From assembly GCA_964422185.1 (NCBI GenBank), contig CAYRAG010000070.1, positions 1 through 7,428 of the forward strand: a stretch of 7,428 nt of DNA, in the 5' to 3' direction. How positions within the stretch are numbered: position 1 is the stretch's first letter; the number at the start of each line of letters is the position of its first letter. Both the position numbers and the translations under genes were made by a program. This DNA is from CALXCT01 sp964422185. GTDB taxonomy: Bacteria > Bacillota > Clostridia > Oscillospirales > Oscillospiraceae. Below are positions 1 through 4,897 of the stretch, in pieces. Under the pieces are notes generated by a model. The model saw only the letters and a list, made by a program, of their open reading frames with translations, was not told where the DNA came from and did not search any database.

Positions 1-282
1 CCCGGGAACCGGCCCTACCAGAAAGCGGGGGCCGCGGGCCTTGTCCCGAAAGCCGGCTCCGCCTGCGTGGCCTGCGGCCTGTGCGCGGCGCAGTGCCCGG
101 TGGGCGCCATTGACAGACAGGAAATCAAAAAGGCGGACAAACAGAAATGCATCTCCTGCATGCGCTGCGTGGCCAGATGCCCGCAGAAGGCGCGGACAGT
201 CAACGGCGCCATGGTCTCCGTGGCGGCCATGACGATCAAGAAAGCCTGCTCTGTGCGCAAGGAGTGCGAAGTCTACCTCTGA
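1..282 (+). CDS. 4Fe-4S ferredoxin-domain protein, C-terminal part (EFR1-like)
   Basis: This is the last 93 residues of a protein whose start lies before the window; the frame is open from base 1 to TGA at 280-282. Two complete ferredoxin motifs are visible: C22-x2-C25-x2-C28-x3-C32-Pro and C50-x2-C53-x2-C56-x3-C60-Pro, each expected to hold one 4Fe-4S cluster. The lead-in (GNRPY then a Gly-rich stretch and PKAG) and the tail (KKACSVRKECEVYL) resemble the C-terminus of EFR1-family proteins, in which an N-terminal flavodoxin-like domain precedes the dicluster ferredoxin. Such proteins act as cytoplasmic electron carriers or small oxidoreductases in anaerobes. The flavodoxin half is not in view, so a plain ferredoxin-type protein is the alternative. 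The dicluster ferredoxin call is firm; the EFR1 assignment is inference. Confidence 0.85.
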   Translation, partial: PGNRPYQKAGAAGLVPKAGSACVACGLCAAQCPVGAIDRQEIKKADKQKCISCMRCVARCPQKARTVNGAMVSVAAMTIKKACSVRKECEVYL

Positions 283-321
283 GCGCGAACCGGAAAGCGG
301 CTCCGCGGGGGACTGAGGTAT

Positions 322-352
322 CCGGTACCGGGAAACACAGACCCGGTGCCGG
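322..352 (+). other. GC-rich stem-loop between ferredoxin gene and transporter
   Basis: Bases 322-332 (CCGGTACCGGG) pair with 342-352 (CCCGGTGCCGG) over 11 positions, with one T-G wobble, around a 9-base loop (AAACACAGA). A further palindrome, GGGCGCCC, overlaps it at 351-358. No T-tract follows on either strand, so it is not a canonical intrinsic terminator. It could be a 3'-end stabiliser, a pausing element or a dispersed palindrome. No convincing sigma-A promoter was seen between 283 and 426. Confidence 0.5.
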
Positions 353-426
353 GCGCCCGGCTTGGAAAGAGCGAAAGCCCGTACGCCGCGGGAAACCGGA
401 GTTGATGTTATTTGCGGCCTGAAGTG

Positions 427-1311
427 ATGAGAAAACTGGCAAAGCCCATGCTGGCCGCCGCCGCCTTTATCTGGGGCTCCTCGTTCTTCATCATGAAGAA
501 CACCCTGGATGTGATGCCCACTTTCTTCCTGCTGGCGGTGCGGTTCACGGTGGGCGCGCTGCTGCTGGCCCTGGTGTGTGGGAAGAAGTGGAAATTCTGC
601 ACCCGGGACTATGTGTGGCGGGGCGCCGCCATGGGGGCGTTTCTGTTCCTGGCCTACGCCCTGCAGACTTTCGGGCTGGCGGGAACCACGCCGTCCAAAA
701 ACGCCTTTCTGACCGCGGTCTACTGCGTCATCGTCCCGTTTCTGAACTGGGCTGTGGCGAAGCGAAAGCCGGACGGGTACAACATCGCGGCGGCGCTGCT
801 GTGTCTGGCGGGCGTGGGGCTGGTGTCCCTGGAGGCGGATTTTAGCATCACCTGGGGGGATCTGCTCACCCTGTGCGCCGCGCTGTTTTACGCGTTTCAT
901 ATCGTGACGGTGTCCAAAGTCTCCCCTGGGAAGGACATCTACCTGCTCACCGTGTTTCAGTTCGCGTTCGCGGCGGGGCTATCCTGGATCTGCGCCGTTC
1001 CCCTGGAGCGGTTCCCCTTTGAGGCGTTCCGGAGCGGCGCGGTGTGGGCGTCCATGGCCTATCTGAGCGTGATGGCCACCACGGTGGCGCTGGTGTTCCA
1101 GAATGTGGGCCAGGTGTGGTCTGACCCGGCCTCCGCCTCCGTGATTTTGTCCCTGGAGTCGGTATTCGGGGTGCTGTGCTCCGTGCTGTTCTACGGGGAT
1201 CCGGTGACGCCGCGCCTGATGTGCGGCTTTGCCGTCATCTTTGTGGCCGTGGTGTGCTCGGAGACAAAATTCTCGTTTTTGCGCAGGGGAGACAGACACA
1301 GGGACAAATAA
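427..1311 (+). CDS. EamA/DMT-family transporter
   Basis: A 294-residue inner-membrane protein of the drug/metabolite transporter superfamily, the usual length for the family. Two EamA repeats of five helices each are visible, at about residues 8-136 and 144-277, with about ten hydrophobic segments. The first helix has the typical AAFIWGSSFFIMK signature, helix 4 has a central proline (VYCVIVPFLNW), and the second repeat ends with the SLESVFGVL motif. Family members export amino acids, metabolites or drugs; the substrate cannot be read from the sequence. ATG at 427 was chosen because it gives the standard family N-terminus, but it has no clear ribosome-binding site. A TTG at 412 lies 10 bases after GGAG (398-401) and would add five residues, so the start is uncertain. 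The gene contains eight tryptophans, in contrast to the trp genes downstream. Transcription ends at the terminator at 1372-1408. Confidence 0.9.
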   Translation: MRKLAKPMLAAAAFIWGSSFFIMKNTLDVMPTFFLLAVRFTVGALLLALVCGKKWKFCTRDYVWRGAAMGAFLFLAYALQTFGLAGTTPSKNAFLTAVYCVIVPFLNWAVAKRKPDGYNIAAALLCLAGVGLVSLEADFSITWGDLLTLCAALFYAFHIVTVSKVSPGKDIYLLTVFQFAFAAGLSWICAVPLERFPFEAFRSGAVWASMAYLSVMATTVALVFQNVGQVWSDPASASVILSLESVFGVLCSVLFYGDPVTPRLMCGFAVIFVAVVCSETKFSFLRRGDRHRDK

Positions 1312-1371
1312 CCTGCCCTGGTCAGACGCCTCCCGGTTCGGAGAAAGCCCGGCCCAGGCGGGCAGAAGAAC

Positions 1372-1408
1372 AAAAGACGCAGCCGCGTAAGGCAGCTGCG
1401 TCTTTTTT
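1372..1408 (+). terminator. Intrinsic terminator, probably bidirectional
   Basis: AAAAGACGCAGC (1372-1383) pairs perfectly with GCTGCGTCTTTT (1395-1406) across an 11-base loop, and the T-run extends to 1408. Read on the minus strand, the stem is followed by TTTTGTTCTTC, so it could also stop the convergent lipoprotein gene that ends at 1633. It sits 60 bases after the transporter stop codon. Confidence 0.92.
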
Positions 1409-1632
1409 CGGCCCGCCGGGCCGGCGGGAGAGAGGGGGTCGGCCTGAAAGAGGTGATGTGAAAGAAGAGAGGTGATATTTCAGGCCTGCCCCTTGTTCCG
1501 CCCGGCTCCGGATTCCGGCGGGCTGGTATCGCGAACCGGGGAGGATCCCCCGGAGACGCGTCCAATGGTTCGGACAGGGTTTCCCTGCCCCGTGCGCGGT
1601 GCTGCTTTCGTGCGCCGCGGGCTATCCGCCCG
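1409..1632. other. Convergent intergenic region with nested inverted and direct repeats
   Basis: No gene is supported here. It contains a GC hairpin (1412-1418 with 1422-1428). It also contains a 46-base structure in which GGCCTGAAA (1441-1449) and TTTCAGGCC (1478-1486) form a perfect 9-base inverted repeat enclosing two direct copies of AGAGGTGAT (1449-1457 and 1468-1476). Another inverted pair (CCGGGG 1536-1541, CCCCGG 1548-1553) lies closer to the lipoprotein gene. None has a T-tract. Reading frames across the area are random in composition. Confidence 0.55.
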
Positions 1633-2405
1633 TCAGCCCAGGTTGTCGATGGCGTACTGCGCCTGCTCCGCCGTGAACTTCTCCCCGTACGCCGAGGTGA
1701 GCTGGTCATAGATGGCGGAGGCGGACATATTCATGGTCTGCTGGTAGTCTCTGGCCTTGGCCAGCGCGTTGGCGTTCCAGTCCGCGGCCACATTGTCCAC
1801 GGCGTACTGCGCCTCCTCGGGCGTGAATTTCTCGCCGTAGGANNNNNNNNNNNNNNNNNNNNNNNNNNNNNNNNNNNNNNNNNNNNNNNNNNNNNNNNNN
1901 NNNNNNNNNNNNNNNNNNNNNNNNNNNNNNNNNNNNNNNNNNCCGCCTTGGCCAGCGCGTTGGCGTTCCAGTCCCACTCCAGATTGTCGACGGCGTACTG
2001 GGCCGCCTCCGGGGCAAAGCCCTCTCCGTAGGACGAGGTCAGCTGGTCGTACACGCCCTGTTTGGACAGGTTCACCGTGGAGGCGTACAGTTCTGCTTTC
2101 TTCAGGGCGTTTTGGAATTCCGTGGGGACATTGTCCTCCGGCTCCGCGGAGCTCTCTTCCGGCTGAGCAAACCCGGTTCGGGAGGGTTCGGACTCAGACG
2201 GCTGGACGCTCTCCTGCTCAGGCTGGCTGGCGCCGTCCGGGGCGTCCCCGCCGCTGCCGCACGCCGCCAGCCAGACGGCCATGGCGCAGACAATCAGCGC
2301 CGTCAGCCATGTACCGCGCCTCCGCCGCCTCGTACCCCGTACCGGTTCGCTGGTTGCGCACTCCCGGGTCTCGCGGTGGTTGATCTCATCCTGTTTTCTG
2401 AACAT
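1633..2405 (-). CDS. Ltp-family repeat lipoprotein, interrupted by an assembly gap
   Basis: This encodes a surface lipoprotein with tandem repeats of the Ltp type (PF07553-like). ATG is at 2405-2403, with GGAGG (2417-2413) seven bases before it. The N-terminal 154 residues have an unusually long charged n-region with an Arg run (residues 26-30), a hydrophobic segment and a lipobox LAAC with the lipidated cysteine at residue 49. A Ser/Pro/Glu linker (about 50-95) and the repeats follow. Each repeat carries the pattern ALxKA...YDQLTSxYGExF...AQYAxDNL...DWNAN. After the 100-N gap the C-terminal 69 residues continue in another frame and end at TGA 1635-1633. The frame change reflects the placeholder gap length, not necessarily a mutation. 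In streptococcal phage TP-J34, Ltp lipoprotein blocks DNA injection by superinfecting phage; here that role is inference. The gene faces away from the WYL regulator. No convincing minus-strand promoter was found. Confidence 0.88.
1636..2108 (-). repeat. Tandem 150-bp coding repeats of the Ltp domain
   Basis: Reading on the minus strand, unit 1 is complete (2108-1959, 50 residues). Unit 2 starts at 1958 and enters the gap after its ALAKA start. A unit emerging from the gap covers 1842-1768 (its last 25 residues), and the final unit (1767-1636) stops after 44 residues at DNLG. A 30-base stretch is identical at 1945-1974 and 1754-1783, showing high nucleotide similarity between units. At least three units exist; the number hidden in the gap is unknown. 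Confidence 0.88.
1843..1942. other. Assembly gap (100 N)
   Basis: Exactly 100 undefined bases, the usual placeholder for a gap of unknown size, fall inside the Ltp repeat array. The upstream part needs two more bases to complete a codon at 1943 and the downstream part resumes at a codon boundary. An intact gene therefore requires a true gap length of 2 modulo 3. The repeat register predicts 59 bases if only the rest of unit 2 is missing, or 59 + 150n with n further units. Confidence 0.97.
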
Positions 2406-2813
2406 ATGGATTCCTCCTCTTCTTTTTGCGTGCGGTATGTTTTCCACGCCCGGCGCGGCATTGCTGCGGGTGGCTTTCCCGTCCCGGTGTCCGGGGCCGG
2501 AGAAACCGATCGCCGCCGTGATACAAACCGCCTTCGCCGGGCTGTCTTTTTGTACGCGGAAGAGACTCCTTTCCGCATCTCTCCCACTGCGAAGAGGAGC
2601 ATACCCCATTTGGAGTACCATAAACCGGACTTTTCTCGGGGGTGGGGACGGTGCGTGGCCGTGTCCGGAAAAGGGGCCATGCTCCCGGAGCGGTTTTCCG
2701 TGTTTTGTCCGGATTCCGGGCAGAAAATCGGGTGTCTGACCCCGTCCGGATCAAATTTGTGCGAAAAAACTGGAAAAAGAATTTCATACGGACACAGGTC
2801 TGTCCGATTGATT
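2406..2813. other. Divergent intergenic region, lipoprotein / WYL regulator
   Basis: No gene is supported in this stretch; frames run open across it, but composition and lack of ribosome-binding sites argue against coding. It holds the lipoprotein ribosome-binding site (2413-2417). GTCCGGA occurs three times (2663-2669, 2707-2713, 2744-2750), and the inverse CCGGAC once (2625-2630). An A/T-rich patch at 2762-2784 could act as an UP element for the promoter at 2814. The A/T richness near 2750-2820 contrasts with the GC-rich surroundings, as expected for a promoter. Confidence 0.5.
2789..2806. promoter_or_regulatory. Candidate operator, CGGACA-N6-TGTCCG
   Basis: A perfect 6-base inverted repeat with a 6-base spacer, centred about 20 bases upstream of the TATAAT box, where a -35 element would normally sit. 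The placement suits a dimeric regulator that either substitutes for a missing -35 contact or blocks polymerase. The WYL protein encoded downstream is the obvious candidate, by autoregulation, but no binding data can be read from sequence. Confidence 0.5.
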
Positions 2814-2822
2814 TGGTATAAT
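2814..2822 (+). promoter_or_regulatory. Extended -10 promoter of the WYL regulator gene
   Basis: TG-G-TATAAT matches an extended -10 element perfectly. No good -35 hexamer lies 16-18 bases upstream, which is common for extended -10 promoters. The predicted start near 2829 gives a leader of about 95 bases. That leader includes a perfect 12-base palindrome CCGGGCGCCCGG (2848-2859) and ends at the regulator's ribosome-binding site. Confidence 0.75.
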
Positions 2823-2924
2823 GTGCCTGTCAGTCAGGAGATTCTGACCGGGCGCCCGGCGTCCGGGAGAGTATCAGGGCGGCGCCTGAGAAGCCGCCGG
2901 ACAGGAAGAAGGAGGCTTGCGTAT

Positions 2925-3893
2925 ATGAGGGGGAGTAAAGAAGACCGGCTTCTGGAGATGTTCTTCCGCACGCTGCGCGGGGAGAGCGTAACCATTCAGC
3001 AGCTGGCCAATGAATATGGAGTGACCAACAAGAGCGTCGCGAGGACGATCGGGGATCTGAGGGCGTTTCTGGCGGATCACCGGGATCTGGTGGGGAACAC
3101 GGAACTGGTCTATTCCCGGCAGGACAACTGTTATCATCTCCAGGTGGACGGATTTCTCACTAACCAGGAGATTTTCGCGCTGGTGGAGGTGATCCTCGGC
3201 TCCCGGGCATTCTCCAGGGCCGAGGTGGTGGCGCTGATTGAGAAGCTGAAGACATTCGCAACATTGGAAAACCGCCCCATGCTGGCGGAGATGATCCGCA
3301 ACGAGCTGCGCCACTACACCGAGGTGCACCACGACTGTGAGAACACCATGGATATGCTCTGGCAGATCGTCAACTGCATCTACGCCAGGCGCGAGATCTC
3401 CATTGCGTACATCCGCTCGGATCGAAGCATAGTCACCCACCGTGTGCAGCCCGTCTCCGTCATTTTCACCGACTACTACTTCTACCTGCTGGCGTTCCTG
3501 GTGGAGAAGAACAAGGGCGGCCCCACCTATTTCCGCATGGATCGGATTTGGAGGATCAAGGAGCACCGGAAGAAGTGTGATTTCCGCGATATTCCCGACT
3601 TTGACGAGGGTCTGCTGCGCAAGCGCAGCATGTTCATGTGGCCGGGTAAGCTGCGCAAAATCCGCTTTGAGTACACCGGCCCGTCCATCCAGGCGGTGCT
3701 GGACAAGATCCCCACCGCGAAAGTGCTGGACAGTTCCAAAGGGAAACACCTGGTGGAGGCGGAGGTCTACGGGGACGGGATTAAGATGTGGCTGCTCAGC
3801 CAGGGCAGCTGGGTCAGGGTGGTCGCGCCGGACGACTTTGTAGAGGAGATGCGCACCGAACTGACGAAAATGCTCCAGTCCTACCAGACCTGA
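2925..3893 (+). CDS. WYL-domain transcriptional regulator
   Basis: A 322-residue cytoplasmic DNA-binding protein of typical WYL-regulator length. A winged helix-turn-helix covers about residues 6-73 (core VTIQQLANEYGVTNKSVARTI, then a basic/acidic wing). A helical linker follows. The WYL domain (about 145-225) has a YYFYLLAF segment followed by the family's RMDRI (204-208), and a WCX-like C-terminal domain spans about 243-316. The namesake Trp of WYL is Phe186 here, followed by Tyr187 and Leu188. WYL domains sense ligands such as nucleotides or nucleic acids, and many family members control phage-defence or DNA-damage genes. ATG 2925 was chosen because GGAGG (2911-2915) lies nine bases upstream and the promoter at 2814 precedes it; the frame is open far upstream but non-coding there. 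Divergent from the Ltp lipoprotein, it may regulate that gene. Confidence 0.92.
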   Translation: MRGSKEDRLLEMFFRTLRGESVTIQQLANEYGVTNKSVARTIGDLRAFLADHRDLVGNTELVYSRQDNCYHLQVDGFLTNQEIFALVEVILGSRAFSRAEVVALIEKLKTFATLENRPMLAEMIRNELRHYTEVHHDCENTMDMLWQIVNCIYARREISIAYIRSDRSIVTHRVQPVSVIFTDYYFYLLAFLVEKNKGGPTYFRMDRIWRIKEHRKKCDFRDIPDFDEGLLRKRSMFMWPGKLRKIRFEYTGPSIQAVLDKIPTAKVLDSSKGKHLVEAEVYGDGIKMWLLSQGSWVRVVAPDDFVEEMRTELTKMLQSYQT

Positions 3894-3922
3894 ACACACA
3901 CCGCGCCATTGTGCGCGTGACC

Positions 3923-3955
3923 TTTACCGGTGTGGCAGACCGCAGCGCCGGTAAA
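3923..3955 (+). other. Stem-loop after the WYL gene
   Basis: TTTACCGG (3923-3930) pairs with CCGGTAAA (3948-3955), extendable by three pairs of which two are G-T wobbles. No T-run follows on either strand, so it is not a classical terminator. It may stabilise the 3' end or separate the WYL and small-protein parts of one transcript. Confidence 0.45.
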
Positions 3956-4001
3956 AACTGCCCGGGAACCGGGCGGCTTAACCAGAACAGGAGTGAGGCT
4001 C

Positions 4002-4241
4002 ATGAAGACAGCGGATACCGCCGGAGCGGAGGGGTTCGCCGTGTCTCCGGATCCTGAGAACGAAGACGGCAGGGGATTCGCGCCGGACAGCCCTGCCGGA
4101 AAGAAAGCGCACAGGCGAAAACCTCCGTGCGGTGACTGCCCCTATACCCTGGGCCTGGTGCATACCCTGAGGAACCCGTGCCCGGAGTGCAAGTTGAACG
4201 GCTATCAGATGTACGATATGTTCAAGCGACAGGTGAGGTAG
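4002..4241 (+). CDS. Small four-cysteine hypothetical protein
   Basis: A 79-residue soluble protein that I do not recognise. Residues 1-42 are polar and low in order-promoting residues, with a basic patch (KKAHRRK, 34-40). Residues 43-79 form a compact module with C43-x2-C46, thirteen residues, then C60-x2-C63, and an aromatic, basic tail (NGYQMYDMFKR). The paired CxxC knuckles suggest one zinc ion in a ribbon-like fold. No signal peptide or membrane segment is present. AGGAG (3989-3993) lies eight bases before ATG 4002, a good start; an in-frame ATG at 3930 has no such site. It follows the WYL gene by 108 bases with no obvious promoter, so it could be co-transcribed with it. Zinc binding is inference; no enzymatic role is suggested. 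Confidence 0.72.
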   Translation: MKTADTAGAEGFAVSPDPENEDGRGFAPDSPAGKKAHRRKPPCGDCPYTLGLVHTLRNPCPECKLNGYQMYDMFKRQVR

Positions 4242-4280
4242 GTGTCCGCGGCGGGTTCGCGGGGGAAGCGGCGCCGGACG

Positions 4281-4311
4281 CGAAAAAGAGGCCGCCCGAT
4301 GGGCGGCCTCT
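4281..4311 (-). terminator. Strong hairpin with T-tract on the minus strand
   Basis: AGAGGCCGCCC (4287-4297) pairs with GGGCGGCCTCT (4301-4311) over 11 perfect pairs with a 3-base loop. The run of A at 4283-4287 becomes TTTTT directly after the stem when read on the minus strand, so it is a canonical intrinsic terminator in that direction. On the plus strand the stem is followed by GAAACC, with no T-tract, although it lies 45 bases after the small gene and may still end that transcript inefficiently. Confidence 0.7.
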
Positions 4312-4424
4312 GAAACCCCCGATCCGGCACGAAATAAGGGACGGATATCGAACCGGGGGTGGCTCCGGGTCAGCCTCTCCGTACGGTGAAAACCACCAAA
4401 AGCCGGAAATGAAATAGAACATCA

Positions 4425-4442
4425 TTTGTGGAAATCCACAAA
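4425..4442. promoter_or_regulatory. Palindrome TTTGTGGA-AA-TCCACAAA, candidate operator
   Basis: Perfect 8-base arms separated by two bases, ending 26 bases upstream of the -35 box of the trp promoter. The size and symmetry are those of a binding site for a dimeric regulator, in a position suited to an activator. It does not match the gamma-proteobacterial TrpR operator that I know. The half-site resembles a DnaA box but has two mismatches. Confidence 0.55.
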
Positions 4443-4455
4443 GTGCGGAAAAAGT

Positions 4456-4467
4456 GGGAAAATTCCC
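4456..4467. promoter_or_regulatory. Short palindrome GGGAA-AA-TTCCC next to the -35 box
   Basis: Five-base arms around AA end one base before the TTGACA hexamer. It shares the two-base AA spacer of the palindrome at 4425-4442; the two centres are about 28 bases apart, just under three helical turns. It could be a second weak site of the same or another factor, or chance. Confidence 0.35.
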
Positions 4468-4468
4468 G

Positions 4469-4497
4469 TTGACAACCCCATGTTCCACGCTTATAAT
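4469..4497 (+). promoter_or_regulatory. Consensus sigma-A promoter of the trpXYZ operon
   Basis: TTGACA (4469-4474) and TATAAT (4492-4497) both match the consensus perfectly with an ideal 17-base spacer. Transcription should begin near 4504, just before stem I of the T-box leader. Such a strong promoter fits control by premature termination rather than by weak initiation. Confidence 0.93.
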
Positions 4498-4503
4498 TGC
4501 CCC

Positions 4504-4783
4504 AGGTTCATAAGAACAAACCAATGAGGAAGACGAGTACCCGGTCAGTCGAACTTTCAGAGAGCTCCGGAGGGTGGAATCGGAGCAGGGAGCGGCCGGG
4601 GAATGGACTTCTGAGGGCGGCCAGAAAGGGAGACCGAGTATGTGCCGACGGGTTCCCACCCGTTATCCATCGGGCACGCGTGATGGCGCGTGAAGCGAGA
4701 GGACGCGAAAGCGTCAATTTGGGTGGTATCGCAGAAGCAGGTGCTTTTGTCCCATGGATGGGACAAAGGCGCTTTTTCTTTTT
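4504..4783 (+). promoter_or_regulatory. Tryptophan-specific T-box riboswitch leader
   Basis: All T-box landmarks appear in order. Stem I has AATGAGGAAGACGAGTAC (4523-4540), the AG bulge CAGAGAGC (4558-4565) and the distal loop AGGGTGGAA (4571-4579). The specifier loop GAATGGACTTCTGAG (4601-4615) places TGG at 4604-4606, the tryptophan codon. Stem III with CCGTTATC (about 4647-4667) follows. The T-box sequence TTTGGGTGGTATCGCAG (4718-4734) contains the TGGT bulge (4724-4727) that pairs with the tRNA acceptor end. Uncharged tRNA-Trp should stabilise the antiterminator and let polymerase reach trpX. The bulge T would face the discriminator base; tRNA-Trp usually has G there, so a G-U pair is implied. 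Boundaries are approximate. Confidence 0.93.
4741..4783 (+). terminator. T-box-controlled intrinsic terminator
   Basis: GTGCTTTTGTCCC (4741-4753) pairs with GGGACAAAGGCGC (4760-4772) over 13 positions, with two G-T wobbles and a 6-base loop, followed by TTTTTCTTTTT (4773-4783). The left side lies just after the T-box sequence, so this helix competes with the antiterminator. It should form when tRNA-Trp is charged and stop transcription before trpX. A small hairpin (CCCGG 4784-4788 with CCGGG 4796-4800) follows in the read-through leader. Confidence 0.92.
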
Positions 4784-4897
4784 CCCGGCAGAAAACCGGG
4801 GAGACCGCTTCTAAAAAACAGCCTCCGGCAGCGGCTGATCCATCCGCCACTCAGACAAAATACAGGTCGTCAAGACCGAAAATGGAGGTAGTTCCTG

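Noticed and set aside
1731..2017. Frameshifted or broken lipoprotein gene (pseudogene)
   Set aside because: The frame change coincides exactly with the 100-N placeholder. Both sides keep perfect repeat structure, and a 59 + 150n base gap restores the frame.
1636..2108. CRISPR-like repeat array
   Set aside because: The repeats are 150 bases, protein-coding, and diverge like protein repeats; there are no spacers.
2112..2924. Open frame extending the WYL protein upstream by about 270 residues
   Set aside because: The stretch overlaps the lipoprotein gene on the other strand and the promoter at 2814. It has non-protein-like composition, and the strong ribosome-binding site at 2911-2915 marks ATG 2925 as the start.
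2874..3899. 341-residue open frame antisense to the WYL gene
   Set aside because: It is a mirror frame caused by GC-biased third codon positions. The plus strand encodes a clear WYL regulator with promoter and ribosome-binding site.
3961..3972. CCCGGGAACCGG repeated at position 1 and at 3961
   Set aside because: It is only twelve GC-rich bases, in a coding context at one site and intergenic at the other; most likely chance.
4322..4370. tRNA T-arm-like sequence GGTTCGAT on the minus strand, followed by a terminator
   Set aside because: The loop between CGG and CCG is eight bases instead of seven, position 61 cannot pair with G53, and no anticodon or D arm is found upstream.
4425..4442. Pair of DnaA boxes
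   Set aside because: The half-sites differ from TTATCCACA at two positions and no cluster or AT-rich unwinding region is present.
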